Part shown: positions 1 to 6,707 of the stretch, piece by piece
How positions within the stretch are numbered: the first letter of the stretch is position 1
Layout of the letters: every line of letters starts with the position of its first letter
Source: JACOND01 sp051011135
Lineage (GTDB): Bacteria > Bdellovibrionota > Bdellovibrionia > Bdellovibrionales > UBA1609
Reading direction: 5' to 3'
Assembly: GCA_051011135.1 (NCBI GenBank)
Contig: JBPCUO010000023.1
Span: forward strand, 1-8,411
Length of the DNA: 8,411 bases
The notes under the pieces: generated by a model
Seen by the model: only the letters and a program-made list of their open reading frames with translations
What the model was told of the DNA's origin: nothing
Databases searched by the model: none
Program-made: the position numbers and the translations under genes

Positions 1-384
1 GTCTGGATTAATTTGAATACAACCACTCTTGCTACCATCTGCAATATGAAAACACATTTTATTAGGATCTGAATCTGTTTTTGCTATTTTGTGAAGCAAA
101 CATTTTTCACAAAATAATTTTAAAACACCATCAGTTCCTGATGATTGTAATTCATTATTCTCATCACCATCTGTACCACATTTAGCAAAATCATATCTAA
201 CTAAACAAATCAAAATCGCTTTGGCCGCATTATTCAATGAGGCTTTCACTCCCTCAATCGTACCTTGATTTTTATAATTATTATAAGCAGGTATAGCAAT
301 TCCTGATAAGACTCCAATAATAGCAATCACCACAAGAAGTTCTACCAGTGAAAATCCTTTTTTATTTTTTAGTATCATTTTCAT
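1..384 (-). CDS. Type IV prepilin / pseudopilin, C-terminus missing (window edge)
   Basis: This is the first 128 codons of a type IV pilin-like protein; the C-terminus lies beyond the left edge. The leader has ten residues and is basic (MKMILKNKKG). The prepilin peptidase site falls between Gly10 and Phe11, followed by FSLVELLVVIAIIG, with the conserved Glu at mature position 5 and a roughly 20-residue hydrophobic helix. A Pro (in GIAIPAY) kinks the helix as in pilins. The subunit would be inserted in the inner membrane, processed by PilD and assembled into a pilus or a type II secretion pseudopilus. Six Cys lie in the visible globular part, including a CEKC pair and a CFHIADGSKSGC segment, so disulfides are likely. 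The start at 384 is preceded by GAGGGAG at good spacing; a second in-frame ATG lies at 378. No other pilus gene is visible, so pilin and pseudopilin cannot be told apart. Confidence 0.93.
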   Translation of the reverse strand, partial: MKMILKNKKGFSLVELLVVIAIIGVLSGIAIPAYNNYKNQGTIEGVKASLNNAAKAILICLVRYDFAKCGTDGDENNELQSSGTDGVLKLFCEKCLLHKIAKTDSDPNKMCFHIADGSKSGCIQINPD

Positions 385-399
385 AATTCTCCCTCATTT

Positions 400-428
400 A
401 TTATAAGGCATCTTCTCCATTTTTTCAG
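400..428 (-). promoter_or_regulatory. Putative sigma-70 promoter of the prepilin gene
   Basis: On the minus strand CTGAAA (428-423, four of six consensus bases) and a perfect TATAAT (405-400) are separated by 17 bp. The -10 box ends only 15 nt before the pilin ATG. Transcription from it would start inside or just at the GAGGGAG ribosome-binding site, which is uncomfortably short. It may therefore be chance in AT-rich DNA, with the real promoter further upstream. Confidence 0.35.
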
Positions 429-512
429 AAATAAAGAGTTTTTGCAATAGAAGTCTTTAAAATCAAAAAATCTTGGCTTTATTCCTGATAAAATTGAACA
501 AAAAATATACAT

Positions 513-558
513 TCCCTAAGTTTAAAGCGAGGGAGCTGATTGCTTTTTAGGGATTTTT
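513..558 (+). terminator. Two-part hairpin followed by T5, of unclear ownership
   Basis: TCCCTAA (513-519) pairs with TTAGGGA (547-553), and inside it AAAGC (524-528) pairs with GCTTT (542-546). The result is a 12-bp stem with a 4-nt one-sided bulge and a 13-nt loop. TTTTT (554-558) follows directly on the plus strand, as in a rho-independent terminator. No plus-strand gene is visible upstream of it. On the minus strand it lies about 125 nt beyond the glmS stop, with a T6 run (positions 505-500) a few bases after the stem, so it could stop read-through from glmUS across the antisense of tRNA-Gly. The rest of 385-577 shows no gene. Confidence 0.4.
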
Positions 559-563
559 ATATT
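536..563 (+). promoter_or_regulatory. Putative promoter of tRNA-Gly
   Basis: TATATT (558-563) is a reasonable -10 box ending 14 nt before the tRNA 5' end, so transcription would begin a few bases ahead of the tRNA. The -35 is weak: CTGATT (536-541) at 16-bp spacing matches only three consensus bases. The boxes overlap the hairpin at 513-558. The tRNA needs a promoter here, but the exact boxes are uncertain. Confidence 0.35.
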
Positions 564-577
564 AGAAAAATGTCTCT

Positions 578-653
578 GCGGGAGTAGCTCAATTGGTAGA
601 GTATCAGCCTTCCAAGCTGAGGGTTGCGGGTTCGAAGCCCGTCTCCCGCTCCA
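578..653 (+). tRNA. tRNA-Gly (anticodon UCC)
   Basis: A full cloverleaf is present. The acceptor stem GCGGGAG (578-584) pairs with CTCCCGC (643-649). The D-arm stem GCTC/GAGT has one G-U pair. The anticodon stem TCAGC/GCTGA flanks the loop CTTCCAA with anticodon TCC at 611-613, which reads GGA and probably GGG. The variable region is GGGTT, and the T-arm is GCGGG-TTCGAAG-CCCGT. The discriminator is T650 and CCA (651-653) is encoded in the DNA. The gene converges on glmS with only 23 bp between the tRNA 3' end and the glmS stop. Confidence 0.97.
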
Positions 654-676
654 TATTAAAGCACTTTAAAAAACTC

Positions 677-2524
677 TTACTCAACTGTGACCGATTTAGC
701 GAGATTTCTAGGTCGATCGGCATTGTATCCATAACTTCTAGAAATATAATAAGCCAACATTTGAAGTGGTATCAAAGTTAATAGAGGATGTAGCAAAGGG
801 TGAATTTCAGGAAGTTCAATATAATTGTCACATAAATCCTCAACTCCTGTGTCTTTTAAAGTCCCATTACCTAATCCAATAATATAAGCTCCACGAGATT
901 TGACTTCTTTTAAAGAGGTTAAGGTTTTTTCAAAAAGCCTGCCTTTTAAAGGAAGGAGAATTAAAACCACAACGCTTTCATCAATCATCGCTAAGGGGCC
1001 ATGCTTCATCTCTCCCGAAGGGTAAGCCTCAGCATGTAGATAGGCAATCTCCTTTAATTTTAAAGCACCCTCTAAAGCCATAGGATAATAAAGCCCTCGG
1101 CCTAAATAAAAAAATCCTGAAAACTTTTTTAAAGTCTCAGCAGATTTTAAGAAAAATTTATCACAATTTAAAACTTCTTCTACATAAGTCGGTAAAGCCA
1201 CTAAGTTTTTAACAAAAAGATTTGCTTCTTTAGGGTCTAAACTTTTTTTCACTTTAGAAATATGAAGCCCCAACAAGCTTAACACCACCAAAGACGATGA
1301 AAAAGTTTTTGTACTCGCAACTCCTACTTCTTTTTGAGCTTCCATATACAAGCCGTATTTTGCTTTACGATCTAAAGTGGAACCTTTGACATTGCATAAA
1401 CTGATCGGCTCTAAATTTTTTTGCTTGATTTGTTCAAGAGCTATTAAGATATCTGCGGTTTCTCCACTTTGAGAAATAAATAAAACAGGGGTTCCTTTTT
1501 CTACAAAAGATTTTCGGTAAATAAATTCGCTCGCCATCTCTACATCAACTCGAAGAGGGGTTATATCTTCTATAAAATATTTAGCAAATAAACCGGCATA
1601 GTAACTGCTTCCACAAGCTAGAATAAGCATCTGGGAATGATCTTTAAAAAGCTTGTTAAAATCCTGCAAATCTCCTTTAGAAATTTTTAAATTCAAACTG
1701 AGCGAATCTTTATCAATATGAGGCGCTAAAGATCGAGCGATGGATTGAGGTTGTTCAAAAATTTCTTTTAACATGAAATGAGGAAAGCCTTTTTTTTCTG
1801 AAAAACTTTCTTCATGATTAATTTTTTCAAATTTTCTTTGAATCTTTTTTCCCTCAAAGTTGTAAATTTGAAACTCATTTTTTTTCAAATGCAAAATCTC
1901 TTCATCTTCTAAAAAAAGAATTTGATCTGAAGTCTCTCCACAAACATGAGGATCACTTGAAATAAAATACTGATCTTGCCCCTGGCATAACATTAAAGGT
2001 GGGCCTTTTTTAAAAGCAATTAACTCGTCAGGATTGTTTTTATTTAAAACGACAACGGCGTAAGATCCTTTTAAAAGTTTAACGACTTTAAAAACACTTT
2101 TTAATAAATCGGAATTATTTTTTTCACACTCTTCAAAAATTAAATGAGCAATGACTTCTGTATCAGTCTCGGATGTAAATTTTTGAGAAGAGATTTGTCG
2201 TCTGAGTTCGTTTTCGTTTTCTATTACGCCATTATGAACCACATAAATACAGGAGGATTTTTGAGGATGAGCGTTTTTTTCAGAAGGAGCTCCATGAGTC
2301 GCCCAACGAGTGTGACCTATTCCTAAATGACCCTGATAGTTTTTTTGAGATAATAATTTTTCTAATTCTGAAACGCCACCACACACTCTTAAATGCTGGA
2401 CCTCTCCCCCATCAAAAAAAGCCATCCCTGAACTGTCATAACCTCTGTATTCTAGTTTTTTTAATCCTTGAATTAAGACTTGAGGAACGCTTTGAGAACC
2501 AGAGTAAGCAAAAATACCACACAT
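677..2524 (-). CDS. glmS: Glutamine--fructose-6-phosphate aminotransferase (isomerising), GlmS
   Basis: GlmS converts fructose-6-phosphate and glutamine to glucosamine-6-phosphate, the entry step to UDP-GlcNAc for peptidoglycan and LPS; it is cytoplasmic. At 615 residues it is close to the usual 609. The glutaminase domain (1 to about 240) starts with nucleophile Cys2 (MCGIFAYSG) and has HTRWATHG (R74, W75), HNG (98-100) and SETDTE. SIS domain 1 (about 295-430) has ACGSSYYAG, SQSGETADIL and GVASTKTF. SIS domain 2 (about 465-600) has GRGLYYPMALEGALKLKE (catalytic Glu492) and GEMKHGP (His508). The C-terminus RNLAKSVTVE closes the active site, with Lys610. No key residue is missing. It is second in an operon with glmU, 5 nt downstream of that gene's stop. 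No glmS ribozyme-like leader is possible in this gap. No convincing terminator lies directly after its stop. Confidence 0.98.
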   Translation of the reverse strand: MCGIFAYSGSQSVPQVLIQGLKKLEYRGYDSSGMAFFDGGEVQHLRVCGGVSELEKLLSQKNYQGHLGIGHTRWATHGAPSEKNAHPQKSSCIYVVHNGVIENENELRRQISSQKFTSETDTEVIAHLIFEECEKNNSDLLKSVFKVVKLLKGSYAVVVLNKNNPDELIAFKKGPPLMLCQGQDQYFISSDPHVCGETSDQILFLEDEEILHLKKNEFQIYNFEGKKIQRKFEKINHEESFSEKKGFPHFMLKEIFEQPQSIARSLAPHIDKDSLSLNLKISKGDLQDFNKLFKDHSQMLILACGSSYYAGLFAKYFIEDITPLRVDVEMASEFIYRKSFVEKGTPVLFISQSGETADILIALEQIKQKNLEPISLCNVKGSTLDRKAKYGLYMEAQKEVGVASTKTFSSSLVVLSLLGLHISKVKKSLDPKEANLFVKNLVALPTYVEEVLNCDKFFLKSAETLKKFSGFFYLGRGLYYPMALEGALKLKEIAYLHAEAYPSGEMKHGPLAMIDESVVVLILLPLKGRLFEKTLTSLKEVKSRGAYIIGLGNGTLKDTGVEDLCDNYIELPEIHPLLHPLLTLIPLQMLAYYISRSYGYNADRPRNLAKSVTVE

Positions 2525-2529
2525 AAGTT

Positions 2530-3882
2530 TTACTTCTCTTTTTTAATATTTTTTTGCTCGGAGCGCTCTATTGCTAAAAAACCTTCAGGAACATCTTTGG
2601 TAATCACAGAGCCAGCACCTACAATGGCTTGGTCTTTAATATGAACCGGAGCCACCAACTGAGATCCACTTCCAATAAAAGCCTGATCTCCAATTTTTGT
2701 TTGCCTTTTCTTTTTATCAATACCGTAATTACAAGTTACTGTTCCACAACCAATATTAACTTCTTTTCCAATCTCCGCATCTCCTAAGTAAGTTAAGTGA
2801 GAGGCTTTCGATTGATCTCCCATTTTGATATTTTTTGTTTCTACAAAATTTCCAATACGACACTGTTTACCAATCACCGTATTAGGCCTTAGGTGAGCAT
2901 AAGGGCCAATGACAGATCTTTCTTGAATCGTAGACGATTCGATATAAGATCCTGCTTTGATATTCACATAATTTCCAATTGCAGAGTCAAAAATAAAAGC
3001 ATTGGATTCGATAGCACAAAAAGATCCAATTTGAGTATGTCCTTTTAAATAAACTCCTGGGTAAATCATGGAACCATTTCCAACAGTGACATCGGATTCA
3101 ATATAGGTTTTTTTAAAATCAACAATGATCACACCTTGAGACATTAGTTCGTAACATTTGTTTTCAAAAACAATAGAGGAAGCAATGGAGAGCTCTTGTT
3201 GGTTATTGATTCCAAAAGCCATATACCAAGGAACATCGATCGCTCTGACTTTGTGTTTATCTTTATGTAAAAAAGAAATCAAATCGGTGAGGTTGTATTC
3301 TCCCTTATCATTTTTTTGAATTTGCGGAAGATACTTTTTTAAAAGTTCTCCTTTGATTAAATACATCCCTGCATTGACATAATCACTTTTAATTTTTCTT
3401 TTTTCCAGATCACAAGCTTCTACAATTTCAACCAAATCATTACCTTGTAAAACCATACGACCAAATTCACTCGGGTGAGGGTTTTTAAAAGAAGAGACTG
3501 CGCAATCCGCAGTTTGTTCGTAAAACAAACGAACAAAGTTTGTGATATCTTTACCTGTTATTAAAGGATGATCTCCATTTAAAATTAAAACATCCCCTTT
3601 TAATTCTTGAGGGCAAGCCGTTAATACCGCTTGAGCCGTTCCCCAAGTTTCTTTTTTTTGTTTAAAACAAAGTGCTTTAAATTTTCCAGCAATGGGTGTT
3701 GTTAAATGAGAATCTTCTCCCACAACAACTCGAATCTCTTTAGAGTAAGTATCTTTTAAAGCCTCTAAGACACGAGCCAACATTGGCTTTCCAGCAATAG
3801 GATGCAAAACTTTAGGAAGACCTGAAGCCATTCTTCGACCTTTTCCAGCCGCTAAAACAATCACATTAAGCTCTACAGACAT
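2530..3882 (-). CDS. glmU: Bifunctional UDP-GlcNAc pyrophosphorylase / glucosamine-1-phosphate acetyltransferase, GlmU
   Basis: GlmU acetylates glucosamine-1-phosphate with acetyl-CoA, then joins the product to UTP to give UDP-GlcNAc. The 450 residues compare with 456 in E. coli. The nucleotidyltransferase domain (1 to about 230) has LAAGKGRRMASGLPKVLH (10-27), GTAQAV (81-86) and NGDHPLI with the metal-binding Asp104; Asn226 fits the second metal ligand. The left-handed beta-helix (about 250-440) has hexapeptide repeats and the acetyltransferase residues Arg332, Lys350, catalytic His362, Tyr365 and Asn376, each one position below E. coli numbering. A Cys (379) stands in NIGCGT where Ala is usual. 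The family works as a trimer. It is first gene of a glmU-glmS operon. Start: AGAGG lies only 1 nt before the ATG, unusually tight, but no later start keeps the first beta-strand. Confidence 0.97.
   Translation of the reverse strand: MSVELNVIVLAAGKGRRMASGLPKVLHPIAGKPMLARVLEALKDTYSKEIRVVVGEDSHLTTPIAGKFKALCFKQKKETWGTAQAVLTACPQELKGDVLILNGDHPLITGKDITNFVRLFYEQTADCAVSSFKNPHPSEFGRMVLQGNDLVEIVEACDLEKRKIKSDYVNAGMYLIKGELLKKYLPQIQKNDKGEYNLTDLISFLHKDKHKVRAIDVPWYMAFGINNQQELSIASSIVFENKCYELMSQGVIIVDFKKTYIESDVTVGNGSMIYPGVYLKGHTQIGSFCAIESNAFIFDSAIGNYVNIKAGSYIESSTIQERSVIGPYAHLRPNTVIGKQCRIGNFVETKNIKMGDQSKASHLTYLGDAEIGKEVNIGCGTVTCNYGIDKKKRQTKIGDQAFIGSGSQLVAPVHIKDQAIVGAGSVITKDVPEGFLAIERSEQKNIKKEK
2533..2538 (-). 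promoter_or_regulatory. glmS ribosome-binding site, at the glmU stop codon
   Basis: GAGAAG (2538-2533 on the minus strand) sits 8 nt before the glmS ATG. Its last G is followed at once by the glmU TAA stop (2532-2530). glmS initiation is thus physically tied to the end of glmU translation, which suggests translational coupling. It also supports the ATG at 2524 that places the catalytic Cys at residue 2. Confidence 0.7.
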
Positions 3883-3894
3883 GCCTCTTTTTTG

Positions 3895-3913
3895 CCTTAT
3901 GGGTTCCCTAAGG
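3895..3913. promoter_or_regulatory. Imperfect palindrome just upstream of glmU
   Basis: CCTTATGGG-TT-CCCTAAGG (3895-3913) is an inverted repeat with eight paired bases per arm and one unpaired T. It lies 12 nt ahead of the glmU ATG, next to the ribosome-binding site. It could be an operator, or a hairpin in the glmU leader that affects translation. GGTCAAG overlaps its right edge (3912-3918) and recurs at 3997-4003 in the same intergenic region. The region between glmU and the divergent gene at 4055 is otherwise AT-rich with no gene. Confidence 0.4.
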
Positions 3914-4014
3914 TCAAGGTAATAGCGACTTAATTCCTTTTTTGATTTCTTTTCTAAAAAAATTTTTTCTATAAAAAGCCTTTTTTCCTATTCCTTGGTC
4001 AAGAAGTTTTATCC

Positions 4015-4042
4015 TTGTCTGCCGAAAAAAACAAAATAGATT
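4015..4042 (+). promoter_or_regulatory. Weak candidate promoter for the DHp/PAS gene
   Basis: TTGTCT (4015-4020) and TAGATT (4037-4042), with 16-bp spacing, each match four of six consensus bases. Transcription would begin about 6 nt before the ATG at 4055, giving an almost leaderless message. That would fit the absence of a ribosome-binding site there. Chance matches are common in DNA this AT-rich. Confidence 0.25.
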
Positions 4043-4054
4043 TAAAATAAAATT

Positions 4055-5086
4055 ATGAAAAGATTTATGAAAAAATCGAGAAAGATATCTCAAAAACCAT
4101 CTCCCTGTTTTGCATCCAGTAAAAACGAAAGACTTTATCAATCCTTACTTTTTATTTATAAATTTGAAAAATTTGAAGATTTTTTGAAGCTTAAAGAAAA
4201 ATATTTTTTAGATCTTTGCGAAGTTCAAAGCATCAGTTGGAATTTAAATAAAAAACATTTTACCAATGATGTGCTTTTAAAAGACAATAACAATAAATCT
4301 ATAGAGGCTTCCCCTTTTTGTTTTAAATGTCCTTTAGAATATCAAAATAAAAATTATGGAGATTTGATTTTTATTTCTTCTCAAAAAATCACTCAAGTGA
4401 AAAAAAACTTTCTAAAAAAGATCAGCTACTTTGTAGCGTCTTCGATTCATTTTTTAGAAAATAAATTAAAATTAGAAAGCACAAAATACGAATGGCAATT
4501 AACCTTTGATTGTTTTTATCAACCTTTATGCCTTGCGGATGCAAACTTTCAAATCCTGAGAGTGAATCAATCTTTTTGTCAATTGTTAAAATTTTCTAAA
4601 AAACAATCTATCGGTCAGTCTTTTTTTAAAATCCTACCTTTTTCTATTGAAAAACCTCCTGAGCATCTTAAAGATCACACTTGGATTTCCCGTAGTTTCG
4701 ATAAACAAGACTTAAGTTTTCAATTCTCCCTTAAGACTATTTATTTAAAAAATCAAAACATTCCTTTTAAACTTTTATTAATAAAAGACATGACTGAAGA
4801 ATATAAAATGGAAAAATTAATCGCTCAAAAAATCAGAAATAAAGACCTCGGTCTTATTAAAGGAAGTATTGCTCATGAAATTAATAACCCTATTGCAGGA
4901 ATTAAAACTCTTCTTTATATGATTGAAAAAAATCTAGACCCTAAGGATGCTGAAATTAAAAATATCTTTAAAGAAATGAATGAAGCTCTTCAAAGATGTC
5001 AAACTATTATAAAAAATCTTTTATCTGTTTCTCATAAAACTGTTTCTCATAAAAATAGAGACAGACCAATGGAAGTAAATCCTTAA
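4055..5086 (+). CDS. Soluble PAS/DHp histidine-kinase-like protein lacking the ATP-binding domain
   Basis: This 343-residue protein has the sensor and dimerisation parts of a histidine kinase but no catalytic domain. No membrane segment is seen, so it is probably cytoplasmic. Residues about 27-145 look GAF-like, weakly (NYGDLIFISS then a long helix). Residues about 148-255 form a PAS domain (ADANFQILRVNQSFCQLL). Residues about 262-330 form a DHp helical pair with the H-box SIAHEINNP and phospho-acceptor His274. The protein stops about 20 residues after the DHp, so the N, G1 and G2 boxes of the HATPase domain are absent; the 68 nt to the next gene cannot hold them. It may take phosphate from another kinase, dimerise with one, or be a decaying gene. 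It precedes its likely partner regulator. The first in-frame ATG after the stop at 4043 was chosen; it has no clear ribosome-binding site, and ATG 4067 is an alternative. Confidence 0.88.
   Translation: MKRFMKKSRKISQKPSPCFASSKNERLYQSLLFIYKFEKFEDFLKLKEKYFLDLCEVQSISWNLNKKHFTNDVLLKDNNNKSIEASPFCFKCPLEYQNKNYGDLIFISSQKITQVKKNFLKKISYFVASSIHFLENKLKLESTKYEWQLTFDCFYQPLCLADANFQILRVNQSFCQLLKFSKKQSIGQSFFKILPFSIEKPPEHLKDHTWISRSFDKQDLSFQFSLKTIYLKNQNIPFKLLLIKDMTEEYKMEKLIAQKIRNKDLGLIKGSIAHEINNPIAGIKTLLYMIEKNLDPKDAEIKNIFKEMNEALQRCQTIIKNLLSVSHKTVSHKNRDRPMEVNP
5025..5054 (+). repeat. Perfect 15-bp tandem duplication inside the kinase-like gene
   Basis: CTGTTTCTCATAAAA occurs twice with no gap (5025-5039 and 5040-5054). 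It is in frame and adds five codons, giving SVSHK-TVSHK in the protein. It sits directly after the second DHp helix, where a linker to the ATP-binding domain would normally begin. Replication slippage is the simplest origin. Confidence 0.95.
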
Positions 5087-5154
5087 TTCATTTCGTCCAG
5101 TTTTTAAAACTCTTTCTCTATTTTAAGTCAAACTAATATATTCTAATTAAAGTA

Positions 5155-6588
5155 ATGGAAAAACGAATTCTTATTGTTGATGATGAACCTACTTTAAGGC
5201 TTTCTTTAAAAAAAATTCTTGAAGATAAAAATTATAAAACCCTATGCACTTCTAGTATAGAAGAGACTTTAAAACTCAGCCCTCATTTATCTTTTGATCT
5301 TTGTATTGTGGATCTTAACCTGACAGATGGAAAAGGAACTCAGTTGATTTCTCAACTCAAAACGAAACATCCTTATATCCAATCTATTTTAATTACAGGA
5401 GAGCAATCTATTAATACAGCCATTGCCGAAGCCATTCATAAAGGCTTTTTTTATTTTGTCACCAAACCCTTCGATGTAGATGTCCTTTTGAAGGTTGTTG
5501 AAAAAGCGTGTTTTCAAGGAAAAATTTTAAAACAAAATGATAACTTGAAAAAAAATATAAAAAAACAATTTCACTTTAGTAAAATTATTGGACAAAGTGA
5601 ATCCGTTTTAAAACTGACAGAACTGATGCATAAAGTGGCTAAGAGTAACTCTAATTTACTTGTGACTGGAGATAGCGGAACAGGAAAAGAATTAGTGGCT
5701 CGATCTATTCATTGTGCTCGTAATAGTTCTGAAGCTTTTATTAGTATTAATTGTGGAGCGATCCCTAAAGATCTTTTAGAAAGTGAATTTTTTGGTCATA
5801 AAAAAGGATCATTTACGGGAGCGATCAGCAACCACAAAGGCTGTTTTGAAATGGCAGAAAATGGAACTTTGTTTTTAGATGAAATTGGAACTATGGATTT
5901 GAACTTGCAAGTCAAACTCTTAAGGGTTTTACAAGAAAGAGAGTTTAGTCCTGTGGGTTCTACCGAAGTGATTTCTACCAATGCTCACATTATTGCTGCA
6001 ACCAATATGGATTTAGAAAAGGCTGTTAAAAAAGGAAACTTTAGAGAAGATCTTTTTTATCGATTAAATATTATTCCTTTGCACATTCCTTCCTTAAGAG
6101 AAAGGCAAAGTGATATTCCTTTATTGGTTCAACATTTTATAAAAATATTTAATAAAAATTCGGGAGTTTCTCTTGAAGGTATTTCGGATCTTGCTTTAAA
6201 AACACTTTGTCATTATAGATGGCCAGGGAATATTAGAGAGTTAGAAAATTTAATTGAGCGACTTTCTGTTTTAAAAGATGGTGGAAAAATAGAAATGGAA
6301 GATCTTCCAGAAAAATATACCATGCAAGACAATCCTTCTTTAAAAACCGTAGAAATCTCTCAAAATGAAATGGATTTTAACCGCTCTGTTGATTCTTATG
6401 AAAATTCTTTAATTCTTAAAGCCTTAGCTAAAACCAACTGGAACAGGAAACAAGCCGCAGATCTTTTAAATCTAAATCGAACGACCCTCGTAGAAAAAAT
6501 GAAGAAAAAAGGTCTAAAACCACCAGAAGAAAAACCTAAACCTATGGCCTTTTCTCCTTCTAGCAAATCATTTACTTCTAATAAATAG
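5155..6588 (+). CDS. NtrC-family sigma-54-dependent response regulator
   Basis: This 477-residue activator has all three expected domains. The receiver (1 to about 120) has acidic pair Asp9/Asp10, phospho-acceptor Asp53, Thr81 and Lys104. The AAA+ domain (about 140-380) has Walker A GDSGTGKE (172-179), the sigma-54 loop GSFTGA (218-223; Ser replaces the commoner Ala of GAFTGA), Walker B LFLDE (Asp242, Glu243), the Arg-finger region REDLFYR (297-303) and WPGNIRELEN from Trp356. A Fis-type helix-turn-helix (about 417-454, NRKQAADLLNLNRTTL) binds DNA. A polar tail rich in Pro, Ser and Lys follows. Phosphorylation should drive oligomerisation and ATP-dependent opening of sigma-54 promoters. It lies 68 nt after the kinase-like gene on the same strand, so they probably form a pair. 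The ATG at 5155 has only a weak AAAG upstream, but the receiver begins correctly. Target genes are unknown. Confidence 0.96.
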   Translation: MEKRILIVDDEPTLRLSLKKILEDKNYKTLCTSSIEETLKLSPHLSFDLCIVDLNLTDGKGTQLISQLKTKHPYIQSILITGEQSINTAIAEAIHKGFFYFVTKPFDVDVLLKVVEKACFQGKILKQNDNLKKNIKKQFHFSKIIGQSESVLKLTELMHKVAKSNSNLLVTGDSGTGKELVARSIHCARNSSEAFISINCGAIPKDLLESEFFGHKKGSFTGAISNHKGCFEMAENGTLFLDEIGTMDLNLQVKLLRVLQEREFSPVGSTEVISTNAHIIAATNMDLEKAVKKGNFREDLFYRLNIIPLHIPSLRERQSDIPLLVQHFIKIFNKNSGVSLEGISDLALKTLCHYRWPGNIRELENLIERLSVLKDGGKIEMEDLPEKYTMQDNPSLKTVEISQNEMDFNRSVDSYENSLILKALAKTNWNRKQAADLLNLNRTTLVEKMKKKGLKPPEEKPKPMAFSPSSKSFTSNK

Positions 6589-6599
6589 TTCTTTATAAC

Positions 6600-6632
6600 A
6601 ACTAGCTTTTCTCTTTTTAGAAAGTAGTTTTT
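6600..6632 (+). terminator. Putative rho-independent terminator after the response regulator
   Basis: AACTA (6600-6604) pairs with TAGTT (6625-6629), extended inward by CTTT(T)CT against AGAAAG around the loop CTTTTT. The stem is about 11 bp with small bulges and runs into T5 (6628-6632). It starts 12 nt after the regulator stop. The stem is AT-rich and so weak by usual standards, but position and T-run fit. Confidence 0.5.
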
Positions 6633-6646
6633 ACTCTTTTTAGAAA
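6611..6646 (+). repeat. 13-bp direct repeat with 23-bp period
   Basis: CTCTTTTTAGAAA occurs at 6611-6623 and 6634-6646. The stretch around the second copy also resembles the 3' end of the regulator gene 80 bp upstream (about 30 of 40 positions agree between 6551-6590 and 6631-6670 by eye). This suggests a small old duplication at the gene's end, or AT-rich convergence. The first copy forms part of the terminator stem. Confidence 0.6.
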
Positions 6647-6707
6647 ATCATGCACTTCTGACAAATATCTTTAATTTTATTAGAAATAAATCTTTAAATA
6701 GAAAGTC

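Noticed and set aside
385..577. Sigma-54 promoter (GG-N10-GC) for the pilin gene
   Set aside because: TTGCA-like sequence occurs, but no GG lies at the required distance. The upstream regions of 4055 and 5155 also lack a match.
656..669. TTAAAG-CA-CTTTAA inverted repeat between tRNA-Gly and glmS as a terminator
   Set aside because: The stem has a single G-C pair and a loop too short to form, with no clean T-run in either direction.
593..781. Plus-strand 62-codon reading frame starting inside tRNA-Gly
   Set aside because: It overlaps the tRNA and the glmS 3' end on the opposite strand, has no ribosome-binding site and resembles no protein.
2144..2326. Plus-strand reading frame inside glmS
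   Set aside because: It lies entirely opposite the conserved glutaminase domain and has no supporting signals.
2525..2529. glmS ribozyme
   Set aside because: The gap to glmU is 5 nt, so there is no room for a leader ribozyme.
3914..4141. Minus-strand 75-codon reading frame upstream of glmU
   Set aside because: It is the complement of the glmU leader and the kinase-like gene's 5' end, is biased to Phe/Lys/Arg by AT-rich DNA, and shows no domain.
5796..5981. Minus-strand reading frame inside the response regulator
   Set aside because: It is a shadow of the conserved AAA+ coding sequence on the other strand.
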